DNA of 64,000 nucleotides from Aquimarina sp. AU58 (GTDB lineage: Bacteria > Bacteroidota > Bacteroidia > Flavobacteriales > Flavobacteriaceae), in contig NZ_OMPD01000014.1 in the NCBI RefSeq assembly GCF_900312745.1, positions 124,001 to 188,000 of the forward strand, given 5' to 3'. This document shows positions 1 through 8,513 of the stretch, piece by piece. Each line of letters starts with the position of its first letter. Position 1 is the first letter of the stretch. Under the pieces are notes generated by a model. That model was not told the DNA's origin, made no database searches, and worked only from the letters and a program-made list of their open reading frames with translations. Both the position numbers and the translations under genes were made by a program.

Positions 1-802
1 TTCCTTCATTTTGGTCAAATTTTCTAAAGTCTTTATAACCAAAATAGGATTGTAACGCTTTTTTAGGGTTTAAATTAGAATTACAATAATTGCAACTTGG
101 GTTTCCACAAAACTTAAACCTTATATCATCTAATATTTGTTGCGTTTTAGGTAGCGTATTATGTATCCAATATGCTAAAACAGATTTATCTTCTTTAGTG
201 TTTAACAATGAAAAAGCATAGGCTAATTCAACAGGATTATCTTTAGCTAATTGAGAAATATTGGCGCTATCACAAATTTTATTTTTGAATAAACGACCTA
301 TTTCAATGGCAGCATTAATGTTATTGATTTTAAAATTAATTAATTTTAAAAAGCCCGAATAGGCATTTGAACTATTAAGTAAACTAGCATAAACTTGTTG
401 AATAACAGGATCTAGCTCATTGAATTTATTAAGTTCGTCTATTAATAATTGCTTTGTAAGTTTGCAGTCTGAAAGAGGATTATTATACTCACTATCGTTA
501 ACAATTTTGTAACCTTTTACTAATTTGTGATACGGGTTATCGCTAAAAAGCAATGGAGACCAAAGCAAAGTATCTACTATTTTTTTATTTCTAAAAATTT
601 CAGGCCCTAGAACTTTTCCTAAAAATGGAATATCATGAGCAATTATATTGTGACCACATATATACTCAGCCTCCTTAATCCATTTCTCAATTTTAGTTAG
701 CTGGCTTTCGTGTAATTCTTGTCCATTGAAAAGTGCTCCAACATCCTTTATCTTTCCATTCTTATTGGTTTCAATGTCTATATATAGAATTTTGTTTATC
801 AT
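1..802 (-). CDS. DEDD 3'-5' exonuclease domain, N-terminal part of a RecQ-helicase-type protein (partial)
   Basis: The frame is open from an ATG at 802 to the left edge, about 267 residues with no stop, so the 3' part is missing. The N-terminus looks like a DEDD/RNase-T-type exonuclease: D9-I-E11 (Exo I), HN51-52 with D57 in GHNIIAHD (Exo II), and NNPLSDC around D112 (Exo III-like). A C232-x4-C237-x2-C240 cluster follows and could bind metal. From memory, Flavobacteriia encode large proteins with this N-terminus followed by a RecQ-type helicase; the helicase motifs are outside the window, so that part is inference. A TTGGAAGT sequence precedes the ATG. It marks the left limit of the cassette-like array. 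Confidence 0.75.
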   Translation of the reverse strand, partial: MINKILYIDIETNKNGKIKDVGALFNGQELHESQLTKIEKWIKEAEYICGHNIIAHDIPFLGKVLGPEIFRNKKIVDTLLWSPLLFSDNPYHKLVKGYKIVNDSEYNNPLSDCKLTKQLLIDELNKFNELDPVIQQVYASLLNSSNAYSGFLKLINFKINNINAAIEIGRLFKNKICDSANISQLAKDNPVELAYAFSLLNTKEDKSVLAYWIHNTLPKTQQILDDIRFKFCGNPSCNYCNSNLNPKKALQSYFGYKDFRKFDQNEG

Positions 803-917
803 ACTTCCAAGCGATGGCAAAAAATAGCTGTTTTGGTTTTTCAGCGTTTGTTTATGTATTAGCTAAAAACAAATGCGTTATTTGTGCAGGTGGCTTCTTC
901 TTTTCTCACATGAAGCA

Positions 918-1130
918 CAAGAATAGAATAAAGGATATATGTCCTTTATAATTCTATGTATTATTATTTTGGATCTTTTATATCTAACAATATCCGTGAT
1001 TCATCGATAAGATAATTGTGGATTACCACAATCACCATTTGTTTTTACCAAACAACCCCATACTTCGACTCTTATGAGTCAAAGTATGGGGTTGTGTTTA
1101 CTTGATAAATGTAATTATTATTGTTGAGGA
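918..1130. repeat. Family B composite palindromic repeat (copy B1)
   Basis: It opens with the palindrome AGAATAAAGGATATAT/ATCCTTTAT and contains a near-perfect 44-base palindrome at 1052-1095 (two mismatches) ending in GGGGTTGT. It continues with TGTTTACTTGATAAA. The same order is found in copy B2 at 3383-3725. The gene-free stretch 803-1283 otherwise holds only a GCGTTTGTTT hairpin at about 844-875; no gene is seen. Confidence 0.8.
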
Positions 1131-1283
1131 TAAAAAATCTCTCGATTTCATAATTAGAATCAAGGATTGCCAACAATACAACAATACAACAATATAAAAT
1201 TAGTATTATGAGTTAATTAGAATATTAAAATATTGTGTTTTTAATAAGGATTTTACTTAGGACACATTGTTGGCAATTTTATT

Positions 1284-1997
1284 TTACTTCTTTGAAGCAA
1301 TAGTGGCAACAAGTTCTTCAACTTGGTATCTTTCGAATCTTTTAGCTTCTCTTAAACACACCATAAAAAGAACTAATAATAAACCTGAAATAACAAAGAA
1401 GAGTGAACAACTTATATCAATGCTTTTTTCAATTAGTAGCCCAAACTTTGATTCAATAAATAAAATTAGTGCTATAAAAATCGAAATTGACAAACCATCG
1501 TATGTAGCAGACATTACCCAATATCTTCCAAGAAAAGAACGTGAACTAGTATATTTTTCATCATTCCTAATGTCCGCCCAAAGTCTAACGTATAGTCTCC
1601 AAACACCTCTATATTCAGGTTTTTCTAAGTATTTTTTATAGTTAGGCTCCTGATCAATTTCATGAGCTTTTAATATAGTTTCAAACCTTGAATCAAACTT
1701 TTTTGGATTACCCTTTTTTTTAAGTAGGTAATCTCGAATATTTCCAATTATTCCCATTCTAATCCAACGCCCTAGAGCGAAACATAATAAGCCGTTAATA
1801 TAACAACACAAAATAAAGGCTATTATTGAATGTGTGTTCAATACTTCTATAGGTAAATCTATGCCTCTTTTTAGACTCCAGAATAGTAATATTATAGTTG
1901 TGAAAAATCCAGATACAAAAAAGGATAAATCAAAAATATCAAAAAAGTCACTAAGCTTATCAAATATAGATTTAAGAGCTTTTCCTATTTCTTCCAT
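1284..1997 (-). CDS. Hypothetical integral membrane protein
   Basis: 237 residues from an ATG at 1997. I do not recognise a family. There are about four hydrophobic segments: residues about 24-42, 58-78, 168-185 and 193-215. A charged cytoplasmic-looking middle separates them, and the C-terminus is a basic helix. It is the first unit of the array. Its 3' end sits beside GTTGGCAA (1269) and its 5' side has TTGTCAAC (2011-2018), reverse complements with one mismatch, as expected for a cassette. Function unknown. Confidence 0.7.
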   Translation of the reverse strand: MEEIGKALKSIFDKLSDFFDIFDLSFFVSGFFTTIILLFWSLKRGIDLPIEVLNTHSIIAFILCCYINGLLCFALGRWIRMGIIGNIRDYLLKKKGNPKKFDSRFETILKAHEIDQEPNYKKYLEKPEYRGVWRLYVRLWADIRNDEKYTSSRSFLGRYWVMSATYDGLSISIFIALILFIESKFGLLIEKSIDISCSLFFVISGLLLVLFMVCLREAKRFERYQVEELVATIASKK

Positions 1998-2010
1998 TGT
2001 TCTTATATTG

Positions 2011-2146
2011 TTGTCAACAGTCTAGTGTAAGAATAGTAGCAGATTTTTACGCACTTACTTTTCGGTTAAACACAGACCTTTTATATATTTACTTACTTTG
2101 GTTTTAGCGATTAAACCGCTATTATTTTTATACATTGTTAGGCACA
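2011..2146. repeat. attC-like imperfect palindrome (family A)
   Basis: Left end TTGTCAAC, right end GTTAGGCACA (2137-2146), the latter a full match to the integron core consensus GTTRRRY. GTGTAAGAATAGTAGC on the left pairs with CGCTATTATTTTTATAC on the right. The middle shares ACGCACTTACTTTTCGG with the element at 12483. It lies between two single-gene units, where the attC of the 2152-3360 cassette would be. Confidence 0.7.
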
Positions 2147-2151
2147 GTTTT

Positions 2152-3360
2152 CTATTTGACCATATCATTAATATCTATTTGAACAACAACTTCTTCTTCA
2201 TGATAGTAAGGTCTCAAAGGTGATTTCCTCAAAATGAAGAGAATAATTTCACCATCCCAATCAAGCCGAGTTAAGTCATGTAATTTCTGAAATTCTCTAA
2301 ACTCATTTAACCTTGTGCCTATTTCTGAGCTGGTTATATTTATGCTGATCCACATATTTCCTGCAGGTTCTATATACGTTATTGGAGCTTGGCCTCCCTC
2401 AGAATCCGTTATAGATATTCCAGATTTATCTGTATCAAATGAGAATACTTGACCTGACCAAGTATCACCATTTTCAGATTCAAGAAAAGATGAATTTAAT
2501 TTGTTTAAGCTAGACTTAGAAATTATTACAGCAATTTTCGCATTTCCCCTATTTGTTATAAATAAGTTTAGCTTCATTGTTGAGTCATTTACACTAAAGT
2601 CTATAGTAGCAGACCTGAGATCTGGTGAATCATTTAATTCAGTTTTGATTTGAGTTGGTCCATATGTCAGTCCATAAAGTAGTAAAAAAGGAATAATAGC
2701 AGTTACAAAGGATGTAGTAGGAATTACTATATTGAGAAGAAGGCGTTTAATCTTTTTTAAGTTTGGGAATTCCCTTCTCCAGTTAGCTTTTAAATAAAGT
2801 ATAGGATTTATGATAATCAATGCGCTCCATACAAGAGTTAATATATTCTCAGTAACTATTTCCCAATGAGGAACGGTCCTCACCCCTTTGTCAAACATCA
2901 TAATTTCCTGATGTAAATTAGAAATAAATATCCCAATAAATATTACAGACAGTTGGAATCCGGACGAATAAAAGAGTATATGAATGACCTGCTTTGATTT
3001 ATTTATACCGTTACTAAAAAAGCGATCAATGAATTTAGCTAACAACCAAATAAACAAAACAGCAGGGAAAGTGAGCCCAACAAGTTTGAAAAATGTTAAA
3101 TCCTTCTCTAAATTAACTATTTCGTCCGAACTGAATATTTGGTTCAAGGATTTAATGGCTATAAAGCCAACAAACATAGATGATGTGAGATATGCCCCAG
3201 GCTTGCACAGGATACTTTTGTTATAGATTATTTTTTTTGGTTTTACAAGTATTAGAAACGTTGTGTATGCATACTTATTTATAAATTCTAAAAAACCAAA
3301 TATTGTGTCTTCTAAAAGATTAGTTAGCTTAAATTCAGTTTTCTGGTCTTTTTGAAACAT
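2152..3360 (-). CDS. Hypothetical multi-pass membrane protein with C-terminal soluble domain
   Basis: 402 residues, ATG at 3360. The N-terminal half has about five membrane segments between residues 55 and 240, loosely like Yip1-type bacterial proteins. The remaining 160 residues look like a soluble beta-rich domain, with an SATIDFSVNDS stretch and a later WISINIT. It forms a clean one-gene cassette: GTTAGGCACA on the 3' side (2137-2146) and its exact reverse complement TGTGCCTAAC on the 5' side (3380-3389). No function is assigned. Confidence 0.7.
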   Translation of the reverse strand: MFQKDQKTEFKLTNLLEDTIFGFLEFINKYAYTTFLILVKPKKIIYNKSILCKPGAYLTSSMFVGFIAIKSLNQIFSSDEIVNLEKDLTFFKLVGLTFPAVLFIWLLAKFIDRFFSNGINKSKQVIHILFYSSGFQLSVIFIGIFISNLHQEIMMFDKGVRTVPHWEIVTENILTLVWSALIIINPILYLKANWRREFPNLKKIKRLLLNIVIPTTSFVTAIIPFLLLYGLTYGPTQIKTELNDSPDLRSATIDFSVNDSTMKLNLFITNRGNAKIAVIISKSSLNKLNSSFLESENGDTWSGQVFSFDTDKSGISITDSEGGQAPITYIEPAGNMWISINITSSEIGTRLNEFREFQKLHDLTRLDWDGEIILFILRKSPLRPYYHEEEVVVQIDINDMVK

Positions 3361-3382
3361 CCTTATAAGTGTGATTAATTGT

Positions 3383-3725
3383 GCCTAACAACAGAATAAT
3401 GGATATATATCCTTTATATTCTATGTATTATTATTTTAAATCTAACAATATCAATGATTCATTTATAAAATGATTGTGGTAATCCACAATACATCATTTG
3501 TTTTTACCAAACAACCCCATACTTCGACTCATATGAGTCGAAGTATGGGGTTGTGTTTACTTGATAAATGTAATTATTATTATTGAGTATAAAAAACCCT
3601 CTAAGACGTTCTTGTTTTTAATATGCTGTTATATAATCATACTATTTTAAAAATAGATAGTAATGGGTGTCTATTTAGATTATCTAAACAGTAATGTCTC
3701 TAGCGAGACGCTAGCAGGAGTGGAG
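3383..3725. repeat. Family B composite repeat (B2) with perfect 44-bp palindrome
   Basis: It begins at the core box GCCTAAC, then AATGGATATATATCC. It contains a perfect 44-base palindrome at 3511-3554 with two 22-base arms. It ends with ATAGATAGTAATGGG and a CTAGCGAGACGCTAG hairpin near 3702-3716. The palindrome-bearing middle is shared with B1 and absent from B3 to B8, so the family has a removable internal module. This fills the gene-free stretch 3361-3739. Confidence 0.85.
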
Positions 3726-3739
3726 GAAGCAGAGGTTTA

Positions 3740-4546
3740 TCATTTTCTCAATACATAATGATAATAAACTATCTTACCATTACTCAATTCCTTATGGATG
3801 TTCGAACCCTTAACTCCTGCAAAATCATTCAGCGGCTTTTTTAACCAGCCCTTTACCATATTTTGAAAGAATGCTAACTTGAATTCGTGAAAAGCATCCA
3901 TTGCATTAACCACTTCCTTAGAGATCAATTCCTTTTTGAGGACTTCAAATCCCGCATCATTGAAAATCTTATCAAGTTCTTCGATCTTTTCTGAGGGACG
4001 TAGGTCGGCAAACAAAAAATACCCGCCAGGACGAAGCACCCTGTTGACTTGTTTCACAAACTTTTTCATAGACCCGTAGCAATGTGATGATTCTACATTT
4101 ACAATTGCATCTGCACTTTCATTCTCCAATGGTAGATTTTCTGCATCACCATGAATAAAGGTTAACCCTTCTACCGAATGCTGTGTATTGCTAAATTTGA
4201 TTGCGTTTTTAGAGTAATCAATTCCAACCATCGTCTTTGGTTTAAGATATCGTTTAATGTACGACGAACCTCCTCCGCGACCACTACCAACTTCTACTAC
4301 GTCTTTATCTGCAAGGTCTACAGCTGTTGCCACATAGTGGTATAGCTGAATCATATACCGGTCGTTTTCTTCCTCCTCATTTAGTGGGATTGCAATAGGT
4401 TCATTGCAAGATTCATATCCGTAGTTCATATAAGTCCATTCTGCTGTTGGATACTTCTTTGACAAATACTCATATAGCTTTTTCCAGACCGCTCGCTTCA
4501 GTCGTGGAGAAATTTTAAGAAAGAAAGCAAAAATATTGGTAAGCAT
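3740..4546 (-). CDS. Class I SAM-dependent methyltransferase
   Basis: 268 residues, ATG at 4546. Motif I VVEVGSGRGGGS (about 79-90) is the SAM-binding glycine loop. VGIDYS with D about 107 is the ribose-binding acidic loop. GDAENLPL and VLRPGGYFLFADLRP are the usual post-motifs of UbiE/Methyltransf_11 enzymes. The substrate cannot be inferred. The closest style is that of small-molecule or lipid O/C-methyltransferases. It is a one-gene unit between family B repeat B2 and the short attC-like palindrome at 4655-4694. I did not find matched unit ends here, so its left border is uncertain. Confidence 0.85.
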   Translation of the reverse strand: MLTNIFAFFLKISPRLKRAVWKKLYEYLSKKYPTAEWTYMNYGYESCNEPIAIPLNEEEENDRYMIQLYHYVATAVDLADKDVVEVGSGRGGGSSYIKRYLKPKTMVGIDYSKNAIKFSNTQHSVEGLTFIHGDAENLPLENESADAIVNVESSHCYGSMKKFVKQVNRVLRPGGYFLFADLRPSEKIEELDKIFNDAGFEVLKKELISKEVVNAMDAFHEFKLAFFQNMVKGWLKKPLNDFAGVKGSNIHKELSNGKIVYYHYVLRK

Positions 4547-4654
4547 AGGTTAGCAATAAGTGTTAACAATATATTGAAATAGAACGTACTAAACTAGAAA
4601 TATTTTTATATCAAGGTAGCTGCAAAAAGGGTTATCCATTATGTTAGATTAAGT

Positions 4655-4697
4655 ACAACGGTTTGTGTAAAACGCATTTTACATCTTGTTAGGCATT
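4655..4697. repeat. Short attC-like palindrome
   Basis: ACAACGG-TTTGTGTAAAA, a CGC loop, then ATTTTACATC-TTGTTAGGC. The stem TGTGTAAAA/TTTTACAT is about 8 bp. The right end is a full GTTAGGC core box. At about 40 bases it is close to the size of classical short attC sites. The stop codon of the neighbouring gene (4679-4681) lies inside it, and the last residues M-P-N-K-M are encoded by the core box, as happens in integron cassettes. Confidence 0.75.
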
Positions 4698-5395
4698 GTT
4701 TTTATTTCTTTCAAATTAACTTTTAAGATTACCTTTTTGTAGTCAACGAGTTTAGAATCATTGTCCAATATTTCTTGCTCTTCATCAGTCAGTTCATCAT
4801 ATGGTTTACTGTCTGATTTTCGGATTTCTATTTCCCTATCCAGGACGAAGTCATTGTTTTCATTCCACCCTTTAATCTCTCCGACATCTTCAATTCTCTT
4901 AAGTTCTTTAAAAGGAAGTTCATCAGGATTTGTAAAGTCAAAAAATACAATATCGTATGGACAAGCCCAATAGCAACCTTCAACAGCTAAAACCTCACAA
5001 TCCTTTGAAGGTATTGCATTTGTCCAACAAAAACCGTGTCCATCGAATCCATTTTCAGGAAAATGGTTTTTAACAGTTCCCTTGGTTAAATTTACAACAG
5101 TTTGTCCTTGGTAATCTTCTCCGCATAATAGATATTCATTGCCATTGGTGTGTTGAACCCAAGAATACCAGAAGTGAGAATAGTTTCGTTTTACATCAGC
5201 AATGACTTCATCATTTTTACTATTCCTTATTGTTCCTTGTGAATATGTCCAAGTATTTTCTCCAGTTTTATATGAAGAAATAATCAGATAGAATTTTCCA
5301 GAAGGAGAATAAATCCTTTCAGATTCGTCAGTTTTATTTTTTGGCTTGAAAAAATCTAAAATTTCTTTCCTCCAACTTTTATATTTAATATTCAT
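4679..5395 (-). CDS. Conserved hypothetical protein, beta-propeller-like
   Basis: 238 residues from the ATG at 5395; a TTG two codons upstream (5401) is less likely. SPSGKFYLIISSY, a TWTYSQGTI repeat-like strand, and GHGFCWTNAIPS/CEVLAVEGCYWACPYDIVFFDF suggest a soluble protein of repeated beta strands. There is no signal peptide. I know of similar stand-alone proteins in many bacteria without a defined role. Unit ends match over ten bases: GTTAGGCATT (4688-4697) and AATGCCTAAC (5403-5412). Confidence 0.7.
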   Translation of the reverse strand: MNIKYKSWRKEILDFFKPKNKTDESERIYSPSGKFYLIISSYKTGENTWTYSQGTIRNSKNDEVIADVKRNYSHFWYSWVQHTNGNEYLLCGEDYQGQTVVNLTKGTVKNHFPENGFDGHGFCWTNAIPSKDCEVLAVEGCYWACPYDIVFFDFTNPDELPFKELKRIEDVGEIKGWNENNDFVLDREIEIRKSDSKPYDELTDEEQEILDNDSKLVDYKKVILKVNLKEIKTMPNKM

Positions 5396-5402
5396 CTTCA
5401 AT

Positions 5403-5579
5403 AATGCCTAACGCCAAATATATGAATCGGAGCAAGGCAAGTAGGCTTGAACCAATTGATTTATCTGCGCATTTTTATTTCTTGTTTAATTTATAAAAAT
5501 TTAGCGCCATCGCAAAAAGGAAAAGACCTTTCGATTTAGTTCTAATTTTTGCTCTGATTTCATATATAATGTTAGCAAC
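5403..5579. repeat. Long attC-like palindrome, near-identical to 24296-24469
   Basis: Outer arms AACGCCAAATATATGAATCGG...GCAA and TTTGCTCTGATTTCATATATAATGTT fold on each other. The left end is a full core box GCCTAAC (5406-5412); the right end is GTTAGCAAC. Length is about 172 bases. The interior (TTTATCTGCGCATTTTTATT and onward) recurs almost unchanged at 24296-24469, nearly 19 kb away. Confidence 0.85.
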
Positions 5580-5588
5580 TGACTTTTT

Positions 5589-6173
5589 TCAACGGAATAT
5601 TTCAGTCAAATACACTATTCCGAATATCCAGCCTAAATATAACGCTGTATAATACAAAGAGTATAGAGTAGAAATTCCAATATTACCTTTTGTTTCTCTA
5701 TATTTTGTGAAGACGAATTTCAAAGCTCTAAAAAACACCCAATATAGCATTGTTAATATTATAAAAATTGAAATCCAAAACACAGCTTCCAGTAAAATCA
5801 ATAAAACAAAAAATAGTATTGTCATCAAAATCCAAAGTAAAACAGATATGATCAAGCCACTAATGCCATCATCAGTCTCAATACTTGGCATTTCCCAATC
5901 AGGAAACTCTCCAGATGAAGGTATTATTTCTCCTGTTTTAAAATTTCGGAATTTCGGAAAATTATCTTTTAATCCAATTCCCTTAAAAAGTCCATAAGTC
6001 ATAAATATGAAAAGTGCTGTTCCAATTATAGACAATGATAAATATAAATTAGAAGTAACTGATCGATTATAATTTTCTCCAGTAAGATATACAGTCAGAA
6101 TGGTAATTCCGATTACAAGTAAAGAAACTATAAAAACTGACTTTCCTTTTAAATATGTTTTTTGGGCTTTCAA
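5589..6173 (-). CDS. Hypothetical membrane protein
   Basis: 194 residues. The start is a TTG at 6173 with no upstream ATG; the next in-frame Met is at residue 58 inside a membrane helix, so TTG is the best choice but uncertain. Four to five membrane helices are visible at about 10-30, 45-65, 105-145 (long, possibly two) and 170-190. It is rich in Ile, Leu and Phe. Unit ends GTTAGCAAC (5571) and GTTGCTAAC (6197) match over nine bases. No family recognised. Confidence 0.6.
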   Translation of the reverse strand: MKAQKTYLKGKSVFIVSLLVIGITILTVYLTGENYNRSVTSNLYLSLSIIGTALFIFMTYGLFKGIGLKDNFPKFRNFKTGEIIPSSGEFPDWEMPSIETDDGISGLIISVLLWILMTILFFVLLILLEAVFWISIFIILTMLYWVFFRALKFVFTKYRETKGNIGISTLYSLYYTALYLGWIFGIVYLTEIFR

Positions 6174-6196
6174 ATAGTTCAGTTTTTTTGCTGTTT

Positions 6197-6418
6197 GTTG
6201 CTAACAATAGAATAAAGGATATATGCCCTTATATATTCTATGTATGGTTATGTTTACTTGATAAAAGTAATTATTAGTATTGAGGATAAAAAACCTCTTA
6301 TGGTGTTCTTATTATTTAATATACTATTAAAAATAGATAGTGATGGGTAGCCATTTGGATTATCCAAACAGTAATGCCACTAGCAAGAGCGGGGTTTTGA
6401 TAAACATTATAGACAATT
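6197..6418. repeat. Family B repeat (B3)
   Basis: Starts GTTGCTAAC, then AGAATAAAGGATATATG, then TGTTTACTTGATAAA directly, without the 44-base palindrome module. It ends AAAAATAGATAGTGATGGG and CCACTAGCAAGAGCGGGG. The last 130 bases resemble 18440-18570 and precede the other copy of the duplicated gene. Confidence 0.8.
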
Positions 6419-6423
6419 GACTT

Positions 6424-6915
6424 TTAGTCCAAAATGTCCTTTTTTTCAATATGATACATTTTTAATAAATCAACAAATCCGTTTTTTATTTTATTCACTT
6501 CAGACTGCGGTGTATCTTTTTCTAGAAAAATTGTTATGCTAGATGCGGTTTTCCCATTGAAATGTTCTTCAGTTTTTATGTTAATCTTTTTAGTCTCTAT
6601 GGAATTATTGGGAAAAAATAGTTGAATGTATTTACTTTCAGCTTTTTGCTTGACTGTTATTTCTGAATACTCTTTTGCGGTCAAATAATATGCTGTTGAA
6701 CAAAGTTTAAAAGCGGTACAGAATTGTATAAATTTAATAGTTTTGTTGTGATTAAAGTCAACCTCCTCAAATAAATAGTTGTAATTTTTTTCGCTATCAT
6801 AAAGCTTATGTATATCTATTTTTTCACCCAAAGATAGAAGCGCTTCTGTTTTAGTTTGACTTGAACATTTTGTATAGATAGATAATAAAAACAACACAAC
6901 AAATAAATTTTTCAT
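6424..6915 (-). CDS. Small secreted or lipoprotein-like protein, copy 1 of a duplicated cassette
   Basis: 163 residues, ATG at 6915. The N-terminus MKNLFVVLFLLSIYTKCSSQ is a signal sequence; the Cys at 17 could be a lipobox, but the preceding residues (YTKC) are poor, so cleavage after SSQ is also possible. The rest is an alpha/beta domain ending in EKKDILD. The copy at 18579-19070 differs at about 12 of 163 residues by eye. Similarity extends into the flanking family B repeat and stops at the ACAAC on the right (6951). No known family. Confidence 0.75.
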   Translation of the reverse strand: MKNLFVVLFLLSIYTKCSSQTKTEALLSLGEKIDIHKLYDSEKNYNYLFEEVDFNHNKTIKFIQFCTAFKLCSTAYYLTAKEYSEITVKQKAESKYIQLFFPNNSIETKKINIKTEEHFNGKTASSITIFLEKDTPQSEVNKIKNGFVDLLKMYHIEKKDILD

Positions 6916-6945
6916 AATTGGATAATGTTTTTTTGAGCTATGGTT

Positions 6946-7078
6946 TACAACGTGTTTGTGTATGTTTAGTTGCGCTTAGCAACTAAGATAGCAAAAGGGG
7001 ACAAGTATGAGTGAAATTCGGAGAATTTTTCGATTGGCACAGAGATAATCTACCAATTAACTATAAACGGTGTTGGCA
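6946..7078. repeat. attC-like palindrome (family A)
   Basis: Outer pairing of TTACAACG-TGTTTGTGTATG with ACTATAAACGGTGTTGGCA. The inner apical hairpin is GAAATTCGGAGAATTTTTCG. The right end GTTGGCA (7072) is complementary to TGCCAAC at 8514. The left ACAAC is the exact point where the duplicated cassettes diverge. Confidence 0.7.
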
Positions 7079-7121
7079 TTGGTTTTTCTTTTATTCCAAT
7101 ATTTTAAATAGTCTTGCATAC

Positions 7122-7637
7122 TTATATTTTTTTTGAGAAAACAATATTTTCATATGCTTTTCCATTGACTATAAAATTTATTTCTCCAACGTTTTTAAAT
7201 TTATTTCTTTCATAGAATCTAATGGCTCTATTGTTTTTTATGTACACGGTGAGCCACATGGTATCTAATTGCAATTTTTTGGCTTGCTCTTCAACAAAAG
7301 TTAGTAACTGTTGGCCAATTTTTAAGGGTATAAAATCATTTAGGATGAAAATTCGTTCTAATTGACAACTGTTTTGTGATGTAATATTTTCGTTTGACGC
7401 ATTTACTACTAATTTCGCATAACCGACAGGTAAATCATCTGCATAAATAATATAGAAAAGTTGCTTGGGATTGTTTATATTCTGTTTCGTTTTAAAAACT
7501 GAAAAATTCTCGTTAAGGTATTTTAATACATCGCTTTTATCTTCGATATAATGACCATGAGATTCAGCCCATGTTAGTCGACCTAGAAGTGCTAAAACAT
7601 CTGTATCTGCTTTTGTAGCTATTTTTGTTTTAATCAT
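7122..7637 (-). CDS. GNAT family N-acetyltransferase
   Basis: 171 residues, ATG at 7637. It has the GNAT order: LPVGYAKLVV strand (about 71-80), QLERIFILNDFIPLKIGQQLL (motif A, with a degenerate acetyl-CoA loop around 93-115), MWLTVYIKNNRAIRFYERNKF (motif B, about 132-152). The loop reads LKIGQQLL rather than the typical R/Q-x-x-G-x-G/A, so cofactor binding is slightly atypical. It overlaps the upstream small membrane gene by eight bases, so both are co-transcribed. The target is unknown. Confidence 0.85.
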   Translation of the reverse strand: MIKTKIATKADTDVLALLGRLTWAESHGHYIEDKSDVLKYLNENFSVFKTKQNINNPKQLFYIIYADDLPVGYAKLVVNASNENITSQNSCQLERIFILNDFIPLKIGQQLLTFVEEQAKKLQLDTMWLTVYIKNNRAIRFYERNKFKNVGEINFIVNGKAYENIVFSKKI

Positions 7638-7866
7638 TACTATTCTTATTTATTCGTAATCTTCTTATATGATAACCATGAAGCAATACAGCAATTGTGC
7701 AGCCTACAATTATTGGGGTAGCACTAATTAATGCACCATATAAAATGTAACCTGTATTCGCGATTAGTGATATTAAACGTAGTTTATATTCGCCTTTGGT
7801 GGACATAGAATATAAATTGATCACTAGAGCTGTATAGCCAATACTATCAATTAAAAATGGACTCAT
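7630..7866 (-). CDS. Small YgjV-like / PQ-loop-style inner membrane protein
   Basis: 78 residues, ATG at 7866. Three hydrophobic helices (about 6-18, 31-46, 49-65) carry the pattern IDSIGYTALVINLYSMS, then LRLISLIANTGYILYGAL. This resembles the repeat unit of YgjV-like proteins and SemiSWEET-type folds, though it is too short for certainty. It overlaps the GNAT gene by eight bases and is divergent from the Lrp-type regulator 166 bases away. An amino-acid-related transport role controlled by that regulator is plausible inference only. Confidence 0.6.
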   Translation of the reverse strand: MSPFLIDSIGYTALVINLYSMSTKGEYKLRLISLIANTGYILYGALISATPIIVGCTIAVLLHGYHIRRLRINKNSND

Positions 7867-8032
7867 GTTTTATCTTTTTCTGTTTGATTAATTTATATTG
7901 GAAACTATCCTGTTTAAATAGTGCAACACAAATATAGAATGCATTATCTTGTTTTTGGTTTATAATCGAATTAATAATTGTATATTTGAGTTTGATACTA
8001 TCGAATAAACCGTAGTAAAATTACGATTACAA

Positions 8033-8443
8033 ATGGATACATTGGATAAAAAGATACTTGAATTGCTAAAAATTAATGCTAGAGAAAGCTTCGCTAATAT
8101 TGGAAAAGAAATAGGATTGTCTGCTCCTGCCATAGGCAAGCGTGTTCGGCAAATGGAAGAAGAAGGCATAATCGAAGGCTATGGTCTAAAATTGAATCAT
8201 GAAAAATTGGGCATTGAGACTAAAGCATATATAACATTAGTAATACACCGAGAATCAAGAGGATCAAATGATGCTCAAAAACAAATACAAGCAATGGAAG
8301 AAGTGCAAAGTTGTGATAGAATTACTGGTGATGATTGCTTATGCGTTTTAGGTTATTTTAGAAACAATAAGCATCTTATTTCCTTTCTTGAAAAAATCGC
8401 AGAGTATGGTGCTTCAAAAACGAGCATTATTTTAGAAGCGTAA
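8033..8443 (+). CDS. Lrp/AsnC family transcriptional regulator
   Basis: 136 residues, ATG at 8033. The N-terminal winged HTH opens MDTLDKKILELLKINARES, with recognition helix region IGLSAPAIGKRVRQMEEEGII (about 29-49). The C-terminal RAM/ligand-binding half (about 65-135) includes the CDRITGDDCLCVLGYFRN strand-turn. Family members form dimers or octamers that sense amino acids. It is one of only two plus-strand genes in the array and is divergent from the membrane/GNAT pair. All three genes lie inside one unit bounded by GTTGGCA (7072) and TGCCAAC (8514). Confidence 0.9.
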   Translation: MDTLDKKILELLKINARESFANIGKEIGLSAPAIGKRVRQMEEEGIIEGYGLKLNHEKLGIETKAYITLVIHRESRGSNDAQKQIQAMEEVQSCDRITGDDCLCVLGYFRNNKHLISFLEKIAEYGASKTSIILEA

Positions 8444-8513
8444 TTTATTTCCTTGAAAGGCTCTATAAACAGACAAATTATGTTATTTATTTATCTGTAA
8501 GAGATAATATTAC

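Noticed and set aside
733..951. 72-residue plus-strand frame at the left end
   Set aside because: It overlaps the start of the exonuclease gene on the other strand and repeat B1; the content is low-complexity and it has no ribosome-binding site.
1267..1641. 124-residue plus-strand frame
   Set aside because: A shadow of the membrane-protein gene 1284-1997; it has no initiation signal.
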